Shown here: positions 1-7,158 of the stretch, in pieces
How positions within the stretch are numbered: the first letter of the stretch is position 1
How the letters are laid out: each line of letters opens with the position of its first letter
Assembly: GCF_036002945.1 (NCBI RefSeq)
Contig: NZ_CP108529.1
Coordinates: forward strand, 4,266,001-4,330,000
Direction of reading: 5' to 3'
Origin: Streptomyces sp. NBC_01224
GTDB lineage: Bacteria > Actinomycetota > Actinomycetes > Streptomycetales > Streptomycetaceae
Length of the DNA stretch: 64,000 bases
Program-made: the position numbers and the translations under genes
Notes under the pieces: generated by a model
Databases searched by the model: none
What the model was told of the DNA's origin: nothing
What the model saw: the letters and a program-made list of their open reading frames with translations, nothing else

Positions 1-348
1 TCGTACGCGGCCGCGGCGGGCGGCGTCCCGGACGACGATGTGCTGGACTTCGCCGATCTGCGGATGAACCTCGCCACCCGCGAGGTCACCCGGGGCACGC
101 GCCGGGTCGAGCTGACCCGTACCGAGTTCACCCTGCTGGAGATGTTCCTGGCGCACCCGCGGCAGGTGCTGACCCGCGAGCAGATCCTCAAGGCGGTGTG
201 GGGCTTCGACTTCGAACCGAGCTCCAACTCCCTGGACGTGTACGTGATGTACCTGCGCCGCAAGACGGAGGCGGGCGGCGAACCGCGGCTCGTGCACACG
301 GTGCGAGGGGTCGGTTACGCGCTCCGCTCCGGCGGCGGTGACGGATGA
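1..348 (+). CDS. OmpR/PhoB-family response regulator, C-terminal part (cut by window edge)
   Basis: The frame is open from base 1, so the receiver domain lies outside the window. What remains is a complete trans_reg_C winged helix: the recognition-helix region reads LTRTEFTLLEMFLAHPRQVL and the wing ends in VRGVGYALR, both typical of OmpR-type DNA-binding domains. The stop overlaps the start of the downstream sensor kinase by 4 nt (ATGA), so the pair is translationally coupled. It should act as the cytoplasmic transcription factor of that two-component system. The stimulus cannot be read from the sequence. Confidence 0.93.
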   Translation, partial: SYAAAAGGVPDDDVLDFADLRMNLATREVTRGTRRVELTRTEFTLLEMFLAHPRQVLTREQILKAVWGFDFEPSSNSLDVYVMYLRRKTEAGGEPRLVHTVRGVGYALRSGGGDG

Positions 349-1772
349 CCGAGACCCTGCACCGGCTCCGCGCCCTGCCGCTGCGAACCCGGCTCGCGCT
401 GCTGGTGGCGACGGCGGTGGCGGTCGCGGTGGCGGTGGTCGCGGCGGCGTGCTGGGTTGTGACGCGGGCCCAGCTGGAGCAGCAGATGGACGACTCGTTG
501 CGCAACGTCCAGGTCAGCGACGACTATGTGCAGACCCTGCTCGTCGCCTGTACGCGCCCCGATCGAGCGACCGCACCGCAGCTCCAGGGAACGTACACCG
601 TGCAGCTCGTCACCGTGTCCGGGAGCACGTGCACCGCCGCCAAGACGTCACCGATCGGAGTGACCGCCGCCGACATCGCCGTGGCGGCCCACCTGCGCGA
701 CAACTCCCTGCACTCGGCCAGGGCCGAGAACGGCAAGGAGATGCGCGTCTACACCTACGCGTACGAGCCCCGCAGCCAGGTTCCGGGCCTGCTGCAGGGA
801 AGCTTCGCCGTCTCCATCGCCCGCCCGATGAGCGACGTCGACGACCCGCTCTCCACCCTCGCCTGGGTCCTCCTGGTCGTCTCCGGCATCGGCGTGATCG
901 GCGCCGGCGCGGCCGGTCTCTGGGTCGCCCGCACCGGTCTGCGCCCCGTCGACGAGCTCACCGAGACGGTCGAGCACGTCGCCCGCACCGAGGACCTCAC
1001 TGTCCACATCCCGGTCGAGGGCGAGGACGAGATCGCCCGGCTGTCCCGCTCCTTCAACTCGATGACCGCCTCCCTCGCCAGCTCCCGCGACCGTCAGGCC
1101 CAGCTGATCGCGGATGCCGGCCACGAACTGCGGACACCGCTGACGTCCCTCCGTACCAACATCGAACTCCTCGCCCGCAGCGACGACACCGGCAGGGCCA
1201 TCCCGCCGGACGACCGCAGGGCCCTGATGAAATCGGTCAAGGCGCAGATGACCGAGCTGGCCTCGCTCATCGGCGACCTCCAGGAACTGGCCCGCCCCGA
1301 CGCGGCGGACCCCGGCCCGCTCCAGGTCGTCGCTCTGCACGACATCGCGGACACGGCCCTGGAACGCGCCCGCCTGCGCGGCCCCGAGCTGACGATCAGG
1401 GCGGACCTGACGCCTTGGTACGTACGGGCCGAGCCGGCCGGGCTGGAGCGGGCGGTGGTCAACGTCCTGGACAACGCGGTCAAGTTCAGCCCGCCCCGCG
1501 GCACTATCGAGGTCGCGCTACGGAACGGTGAACTGACCGTACGGGACCACGGCCCCGGCATCCCCGCCGAGGAACTCCCCCACGTCTTCGAACGCTTCTG
1601 GCGCTCCCCGTCCGCCCGCCAGCTCCCCGGTTCGGGCCTGGGCCTGTCGATCGTCGCCCGCACGGTCCAGCAGTCGGGCGGCGAAGTGACCCTGCGCCCG
1701 GCGGCGGAGGGAGACGGCACCGAGGCGTCGATCAGGCTGCCGGGGGCCCCGCAGCCGCCACCGGGGCTCTGA
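345..1772 (+). CDS. sensor histidine kinase (HAMP, HisKA, HATPase_c)
   Basis: A 475-residue membrane kinase. TM1 is at about residues 17-39, followed by an extracytoplasmic sensor of about 125 residues, TM2 at about 168-190, then HAMP (RTGLRPVDELTETVEHVA). The dimerisation box is DAGHELRTPLTSL with the phospho-acceptor at His260. The ATPase domain has the N box (VVNVLDNAVKF), DHGPGIP and GSGLGLSIV. It overlaps the upstream regulator by 4 nt and should phosphorylate it. The sensor region has a Cys at each end (near 69 and 97) that could form a disulfide. The signal sensed is unknown. Confidence 0.93.
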   Translation: MTETLHRLRALPLRTRLALLVATAVAVAVAVVAAACWVVTRAQLEQQMDDSLRNVQVSDDYVQTLLVACTRPDRATAPQLQGTYTVQLVTVSGSTCTAAKTSPIGVTAADIAVAAHLRDNSLHSARAENGKEMRVYTYAYEPRSQVPGLLQGSFAVSIARPMSDVDDPLSTLAWVLLVVSGIGVIGAGAAGLWVARTGLRPVDELTETVEHVARTEDLTVHIPVEGEDEIARLSRSFNSMTASLASSRDRQAQLIADAGHELRTPLTSLRTNIELLARSDDTGRAIPPDDRRALMKSVKAQMTELASLIGDLQELARPDAADPGPLQVVALHDIADTALERARLRGPELTIRADLTPWYVRAEPAGLERAVVNVLDNAVKFSPPRGTIEVALRNGELTVRDHGPGIPAEELPHVFERFWRSPSARQLPGSGLGLSIVARTVQQSGGEVTLRPAAEGDGTEASIRLPGAPQPPPGL

Positions 1773-1781
1773 CGCGGCTCG

Positions 1782-1985
1782 GAGTCGTCGGCGGAACTCC
1801 GCTGCGCATTGCGGCGCTCCCCCAGTCGCCGGCCGATCAAGCAGTCCATGCAGGTCACGGGGTTCTCGTCGGTAGCCTCCTGCCTGCCTGCGCAGGACGG
1901 AGAACACATCCAGCGGGGCCAGGTCGAGCGTGTCCAGCAGAAAATCGTCCGGCCGGAGCACCTCGATCTCGTAAGGGTCCGCGGC
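1782..1985 (-). pseudogene. remnant of a PIN-domain protein, C-terminal part
   Basis: On the minus strand an open frame reads ADPYEIEVLRPDDFLLDTLD, then LAPLDVFSVLRRQAGGYRRE, and ends near CAAEFRRRL. This matches my memory of the C-terminus of streptomycete PIN-domain proteins (pattern hPDxFLxxxxDLxPxxVxxVLxxQAxxYRxPP). No start codon, PIN acidic residues or own stop is present. The frame runs on into the antisense of the kinase gene, and on the other side touches the end of the PI-PLC gene. I take it as a decayed fragment of a VapC-like toxin relative. Frame-level resemblance is the only evidence. Confidence 0.45.
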
Positions 1986-1996
1986 GCCGGGAGCAC

Positions 1997-2890
1997 TCAG
2001 ACCCCGGGGTTGTGCCGGATCAGCGATTCCACCAGGCCGGACCGGGTGGCGGGGAAGTCCAGCGGGACGATCCCGAGCCCGGTCCAGCCCGCCGCCTGCG
2101 ATCCGTCCAGGAACGACTGCACCTGCGGGTTGAGCCGGTCCGCGTTCCAGCGCGGCGGCATCAGGGCGGCGGTGCTGACGTAGTTCATGAACAGCTTCCC
2201 GGGCTGCTGCGCGGCCTTGCGGAACTGGGCCTCGATCTTCGGATACTTGGCGAACGGCTCCGCCATGTAGTCGTCCTGGATGTCGAAGAGTTCCGGATCG
2301 GCGTAACGGACCCCGGGCAGACCGCCGTTGTCGGCAAGCAGTACGACCATGCCGCGCGCCTCACCCAGCGAGGGCAGCGCGGAGCCGATACGGAACAACG
2401 GCCGCCACCCCTTGACGTCGAGGTAGAGGTCGAAGATCCGCCGGAACTCCGCGTCGCTCTCCTCGGAGTACTCCTGCTTGACCCGCATCAGCACGGTCTC
2501 GCCCGGGTGAGCCGCCAGGAAGTCCCAACAGGCGCCGAGCACATCGCCGAACATCAGGTTCTGGTACGAGGCGCCGTGATGGATCGCGAACGAGTCACCG
2601 GTGACCCGGCACCGCACGTCGAGGAACCGCAGCCCGCTGATCAACTGCTCGCCCACGGTGGTGTTCTGACACTCCGTCCACGGCCCACCGTAGCGAGCCC
2701 CCGAGTCGTGCGAACCGGGGATCGTGAGGCGTTGCAACGCGGTGCCATCGGGGACGGCGCCCATCCAGTCCTGGGTGGCGAGGACCTGCCGGGCCCCGGC
2801 GGTGGCGGGGCCCGCGCCGACGACAACGGTGGCGGTGGCGGCGAGAGCGCCGGCCAGGAAGTTCCGGCGAGTGGCGGTGTACGGACTCAT
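1997..2890 (-). CDS. secreted phosphatidylinositol-specific phospholipase C-like phosphodiesterase
   Basis: A 297-residue protein with a twin-arginine signal (TRRNFLAG at residues 7-14, hydrophobic stretch, likely cut after ATA near 31). The PLC X-box follows: LTIPGSHDSG with catalytic His61, then FLDVRCRVTGDSFAIHHG with the second general acid/base His at 104/105. Length and layout match bacterial PI-PLC (about 300 aa, single TIM barrel), which cleaves phosphatidylinositol or GPI-type lipids without calcium. It is monocistronic, and nothing nearby suggests a partner. Tat export predicts that it folds before secretion. Confidence 0.9.
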   Translation of the reverse strand: MSPYTATRRNFLAGALAATATVVVGAGPATAGARQVLATQDWMGAVPDGTALQRLTIPGSHDSGARYGGPWTECQNTTVGEQLISGLRFLDVRCRVTGDSFAIHHGASYQNLMFGDVLGACWDFLAAHPGETVLMRVKQEYSEESDAEFRRIFDLYLDVKGWRPLFRIGSALPSLGEARGMVVLLADNGGLPGVRYADPELFDIQDDYMAEPFAKYPKIEAQFRKAAQQPGKLFMNYVSTAALMPPRWNADRLNPQVQSFLDGSQAAGWTGLGIVPLDFPATRSGLVESLIRHNPGV

Positions 2891-3104
2891 GCGGGGAGTG
2901 CCTCCGTCTGCTGTGGGGGGTCAGCCGCCAAATTATGACGGGTGCACGACACCAACGGAACGGGTTCGACGGCAGCCCGCCCCCGAATCGGATTCCGGGA
3001 GAGAGCCGACGCGATCTCGACGTTCTCTCAGGGGAGGGTGCACCGATCGGCGGCCCCGGGAAACGGTTCGACGGCTTTGCCGAGTCCTGACACAGTGGCG
3101 CACC

Positions 3105-3569
3105 ATGCCGAACTTCGAGCTTGTGACCGCCGCGGACGTGCAGCTCATGCAGGGTCTGGCGCAGCGTGTCACCGCCACCCACCCGGACCTGGTGAACAGC
3201 GACGCGACGTTCGGCGAGCCGGCCTGGAACTGGGGCAAGGGGCACGCCTGCGACGGCGCAGGCCGGCCGCGTCGGCTGTGGTTCTCCGGCGGGGATCTGG
3301 TGGCGTGGAGCTGGGCCTGTCTTCCGCACCAGGTGAGGCGGAGCGACGGGTCGGTGAAGGACGTCACCGGCGCCTATCCGGCGTACCAGGTCCATCCCGA
3401 CCACGCCGGGCTGGTTGACGAGGTGATCGACTGGTACGACGGTGTAGCGGCAGCGTCGGGTTCCGGGAGTTCACGCGGGACGTGCCGCTCATCAGGCCCG
3501 GGGCGCCGGTCCACCGTCCAAGACGATCCCCGAGCAGGGATTGACGATCACTGGGCAAAAGTTCCATAG
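3105..3569 (+). pseudogene. broken GNAT N-acetyltransferase, N-terminal part only
   Basis: The start MPNFELVTAADVQLMQGLAQ and the following 100 residues (WFSGGDLVAWSWACLPHQVR, then AYQVHPDHAGLVDEVIDWYD) resemble the first half of a family of streptomycete GNAT proteins. After about residue 115 the sequence loses all family character and becomes Gly/Ser/Arg-rich, ending at a stop about 150 residues short of the usual length. The acetyl-CoA binding half is missing. Most likely a deletion or frameshift near 3450 destroyed the gene. No convincing continuation is visible in the other frames. Confidence 0.6.
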
Positions 3570-3639
3570 CTCCACCCCGGCCCTGATCAACTCCAGTACC
3601 GCGCGTTGTTCGTCGGGAGTCCACGTGGCGGCAGCACTG

Positions 3640-3667
3640 CGGCCCCGCACCTTCGGGTGCGGGGCCG
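3640..3667. terminator. strong hairpin after the sortase-anchored protein gene
   Basis: Twelve perfect base pairs (CGGCCCCGCACC and its complement) are closed by a TTCG tetraloop. It lies 24 nt beyond the stop of the minus-strand gene ending at 3691. No U tract is present, as is usual in Streptomyces. Confidence 0.7.
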
Positions 3668-3690
3668 GAGCATTCTGCGGAATCGGTCAG

Positions 3691-6024
3691 CTATTGCGGT
3701 GCGGCCGTCCGGCGGCGCTTCCACCAGATCAGTCCGCCGCCCAGGGCCGCGAGCGCGGCGGCGATGCCCGCGATCAGGCCGATGGGGGTGTCTGAGCCGG
3801 TGTGGGCGAGGCCGCCGCCCGGGTCCGGGTCGTTCTGGCCGCCGCTGTGGCCGCCCGTGGCCGGCGGCGTGGAGTGGGCAGGCCCGGGGGTGGTTGGTTT
3901 GTCCGTCGGCTTGCCGGTCGGCTCGCCCGGCTTGGTCGGCGTCGGGTCCGGTCCCGGCCCGTCACCGCCTCCGCCGATGTCGGTTGAGGTGGTGTTGCCG
4001 CCCAGGAGCAGCAGGTTGCTGTCGTTGTCCTTGGCGTTGTCGGTGAGGGTCTTCACCGACGTTCGGGTCTGGCGGGGAAGATAGCGGTGCTCGGCGGTGA
4101 ACCGGGTCTTGGTGATGTCGCGCTTGGGCTGCTTGGAGAAGTCGACGCCGCCGACGATGTAGACCATCACGCCTTCGGCGGTGTCCACGTCGTACTGGAA
4201 CTCGCCGTTGAGGAAAATCTTCCGGTACTCCTGGAACAGCTCGTTCTTGTCCCAGTTCTGGTTGGGGGCGCGCAGCGGCCACGCCTTCACGTCGTTGCTG
4301 TTGATGATCTTGCGGTAGTCGGTGGGCGTCTTCGCGTCCTGGAGACGGATCCACTCGGCAGCCACGCGGGCGGTGTAGACGCGGCGCAGATCCGCGTACT
4401 GCGGGGCGGTGTTGATGGTCTTCTCGACCTCGGGGACGATCATCCGGTCGATGACCTGCTGTGCCTGATCCCGTTCGGCCTTGGACGGGTTGCAGATCCG
4501 CTCGCCGCCGGGGTCGGTGGCGAAGTCCTGCGGGGTGGACTTCAGCTTCAGGGGGGCGTCAAGGATGTAGATGCCGCCGTCCTGCTCGCGTACCGTCGCG
4601 GTCTTCGGCTCGATCCAGTTGCGGATCCCGGCGAAGCACGGGCGGCCGTCCACCTTGGGCAGGGATGCCCAGAACCGCTTGCCGAGATCGGTCTTGGGAT
4701 CCATCGTCCTGAAGAAGTCGTGCTTCATCCGGAGATCGGCTTCGAGGAGGATCCGGCCGGCGTCGGTCTTCCCGAACTGGGCGTCCATGACCCGGTTGGG
4801 CTCGTCCGGGTTGAGGTTCACCCAGAACTTGTCCGGAGTCAGCGCCAGCCACGTCAGGAAGGCGTCCGAGATGAGCTGCGCCTTCTCCTTGCCGCCCCAG
4901 CCGGACTTCTCCTCGGGATCTTCCTTGGCGGAGAAGCCGTAGTCCAGGCCCTTGCCCTTGACGGGCTTGCCGACGTAGCGAAGTTCGAGGGTGGTGAAGT
5001 CCACGCCGCCCGGACCGCGTGGGGAGAGCCGGTTGGGGTCGGCGGCGTTCTTCCGGTTCAGGAACTCGCCCATGCTCTTGGGGTTGGGACGGGACTCGCG
5101 GATCAGGTCGTTCGCGCCGCCGCCCGTGGTGGCGGGCCTGCCGGGGGGCTGCATGTTGGTCGACTTCGCGCGCACGCCGCCGCTGGGGGCCTTCTCGACC
5201 TTGTCGGAGCGGTAGTTGTACTCCGTGACCCGATTGGCGCCCGCGTTCCTACGCAGCTCCTCCTTCAGGTCGATCGCCGATTTTTCCTGCTTCTCGGCGT
5301 AGATGTACTTCATGGACGTGTGGCGCCAGTTCTTGTCCTTGGACCACGCGATGTCCTTGGGGATCTGCTTGGGGTCGGGCTGCCCGTTGGACTTGATCTC
5401 CAGGATCTGTCCGGTCTTGGTGTTGTAGGCATCGAGCTGCCTGCGGTAGGTCTTGCCGGTGTCCGGGTCCTTGAATTCCACCTCCTTCTGGCAGATCCAC
5501 TCCGGGCCGGTCAGCCCGTGGTCCTTGATGACCTTCTTCTCGAACGCCTTGCCGCGTGGGTCGTTGCCGGCGTTGCGGATCAGACGGACGTCGCGCCAGT
5601 GCGACCAGTCGCCCCACGCGTTCGAGTTGCTCTCGCGTGCCTTGAGCCACGTCCAGTAGACGCGGTCGATCGGCTTGGACTTCGGCGGCTGCTTCTCGAG
5701 TTTCTCCAGCCGGTCGATGTCGGCCTGGCTGGGCGGGCCGAGGCCGTCCCACTTCTTACCCGGGTTCTCGTACTCGTACGTGTCCCACCGGGACTTGTCC
5801 CGGAAGGCGTCGAACTCCGGGAGTTGGGCGATGGCCTGGATGTCGTCGGCAAGCTCGTAGTACTCCTTGCACGGTATGCCCGGCTCCAGCGGCTTCGGCG
5901 GCCTGGGGGCCGCGCCCGCGTAGCCGGTCAGACCGGGAACCCCGGTGAGGGCAAGGCCCACTGCCGCGACAACAGCCGCAGCGGAAGCCAGACGCGCCCT
6001 GACGCGTGAACGTATCGCTTTCAA
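3691..6024 (-). CDS. LAXTG sortase-anchored surface protein with a PD-(D/E)XK nuclease-like domain
   Basis: A 777-residue protein. A Sec signal peptide spans about 1-39 (arginine-rich n-region, cut near AGAAP). At 155-245 comes a block that looks like a restriction-endonuclease fold: FEKK (Glu162), RRQLDAY (Asp198) and ILEIKSN (Glu209-x-Lys211), the D...ExK arrangement of this nuclease fold. The middle (about 300-680) is not recognised. The C-terminus has a Pro/Gly/Thr/Asp spacer, the sortase motif LAHTG at 739-743, a hydrophobic helix and KRRR. LAXTG is the signal used by streptomycete class E sortases, so the protein should end up on peptidoglycan. Nuclease activity is inferred from the motif only. 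Confidence 0.85.
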   Translation of the reverse strand: MKAIRSRVRARLASAAAVVAAVGLALTGVPGLTGYAGAAPRPPKPLEPGIPCKEYYELADDIQAIAQLPEFDAFRDKSRWDTYEYENPGKKWDGLGPPSQADIDRLEKLEKQPPKSKPIDRVYWTWLKARESNSNAWGDWSHWRDVRLIRNAGNDPRGKAFEKKVIKDHGLTGPEWICQKEVEFKDPDTGKTYRRQLDAYNTKTGQILEIKSNGQPDPKQIPKDIAWSKDKNWRHTSMKYIYAEKQEKSAIDLKEELRRNAGANRVTEYNYRSDKVEKAPSGGVRAKSTNMQPPGRPATTGGGANDLIRESRPNPKSMGEFLNRKNAADPNRLSPRGPGGVDFTTLELRYVGKPVKGKGLDYGFSAKEDPEEKSGWGGKEKAQLISDAFLTWLALTPDKFWVNLNPDEPNRVMDAQFGKTDAGRILLEADLRMKHDFFRTMDPKTDLGKRFWASLPKVDGRPCFAGIRNWIEPKTATVREQDGGIYILDAPLKLKSTPQDFATDPGGERICNPSKAERDQAQQVIDRMIVPEVEKTINTAPQYADLRRVYTARVAAEWIRLQDAKTPTDYRKIINSNDVKAWPLRAPNQNWDKNELFQEYRKIFLNGEFQYDVDTAEGVMVYIVGGVDFSKQPKRDITKTRFTAEHRYLPRQTRTSVKTLTDNAKDNDSNLLLLGGNTTSTDIGGGGDGPGPDPTPTKPGEPTGKPTDKPTTPGPAHSTPPATGGHSGGQNDPDPGGGLAHTGSDTPIGLIAGIAAALAALGGGLIWWKRRRTAAPQ

Positions 6025-6183
6025 ACTCTTTGTCCCTGCTCGTGGGGGCTGGGGGACAGGTACGGGGCGGTGTGAGGCCCCCGTGACATGACACCGCCAA
6101 CCCGCACTTTAGGGCCGCAACTCCTCTGTCAGCCAAGGGGTTTGGGAAGTGACACGCCGATCGCCGCCTGGCGGGTTCCCGCC

Positions 6184-6189
6184 TAGGCT
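6184..6189 (+). promoter_or_regulatory. -10 element for a leaderless start
   Basis: TAGGCT ends 6 nt before the ATG at 6196, and no ribosome binding site lies between. This spacing puts the transcription start on or near the ATG. Confidence 0.45.
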
Positions 6190-6195
6190 CCCCAC

Positions 6196-6900
6196 ATGAG
6201 CCCGAACCCGCGTATCGCCTGGCGGCAGTCCACCCTCCGGATCACCCGCATCCACCCGCCGTACCACGCCCCCTACGACCAGCACACCATCCGCCACGCA
6301 CCGGCCCACGACCCGGTCCGCGCCCGCGCTGTCGTCGCCGAACTCTCCACCGTCTCCACCGTCGCCGAAGAACTTGAGCCCATGCCCCGCCGGGACATCG
6401 ACCACCCCCGGCACATGGACGACCTCGACTACGTCGCCGTCGGCTGCTGGGGCGACATCGTTCAGATCAGCGACCCGGCCCTCGGTGAGGACGGCATCCT
6501 CTCCACCAACCTCGACGCCACGTTCGATGCCCAGGTCAAAGCCCACCCCGAGGCCCGCATCACCGCCGTCTGCGAGATGAACTCGGCCGAGACATACGGC
6601 AAGTACCTCGCCCATGTCCCCGGACAGCCCCGCCTCTCCGCCGACGGCTGGGACGACCAGTACGTCACCGGCAACCCCGCGCAGCTCCTGCGGGCCGTCG
6701 GCGTCGGCCCCGGCACCCCCGGGGCCGAGTGCCTCGACAGCGACCAGGACGAACCCTTCATCGGCCTCGAGTACCTCGACCTCCTCGCCTGCGGCCTGCA
6801 CTCCGTCTACAGCAGAGAGAACCTGATGGTGTCGGTCTTCAAGGTCACCCGCACCGAGGACGTCCGAGAAGCCATCGACGAAGTCTGGCTCCAGGACTGA
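6196..6900 (+). CDS. hypothetical protein (234 aa), unrecognised
   Basis: I do not recognise this protein. The frame shows strong codon bias along its full length and has no signal peptide or membrane segment, so it is a likely cytosolic protein. It is rich in His near the N-terminus (HPPYHAPYDQHTIRHAPAHD) and acidic afterwards. A central stretch reads WGDIVQISDPALGEDGILST and the C-terminus FKVTRTEDVREAIDEVWLQD. The ATG is chosen because a TAGGCT -10 box sits 6 nt upstream, suggesting a leaderless message. It stands alone between the sortase substrate and the lectin-like gene. Confidence 0.7.
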   Translation: MSPNPRIAWRQSTLRITRIHPPYHAPYDQHTIRHAPAHDPVRARAVVAELSTVSTVAEELEPMPRRDIDHPRHMDDLDYVAVGCWGDIVQISDPALGEDGILSTNLDATFDAQVKAHPEARITAVCEMNSAETYGKYLAHVPGQPRLSADGWDDQYVTGNPAQLLRAVGVGPGTPGAECLDSDQDEPFIGLEYLDLLACGLHSVYSRENLMVSVFKVTRTEDVREAIDEVWLQD

Positions 6901-7158
6901 GACCGACTGGCGGCCCGTGCCGAGCGGTGGCCCTGTATCCGTCGGGGTGCCGGGTCGCTGCCGTTTCCAGGGCCACCCCTTGGCCGCCGCCAGGCGTGAC
7001 GAGCATGGACAAGGGGTGTGGCCTCTTCGTGCTCCCCACCTGGCGCTGCCGGTCCCGGAGGTACGTACCGCCAGGTGAGGTCCATCGCGACGCCCATTGG
7101 CGCACATGACCGTCTGCCACCATTAGATGGGCATACGGTGACTGCTATTCATGCGGGC

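Noticed and set aside
4087..6009. 640-codon open frame on the plus strand
   Set aside because: It is the antisense of the sortase-anchored protein gene. High GC keeps the mirror frame open, and its Val/Leu/Gly/Asp/Arg-rich composition is typical of shadow frames.
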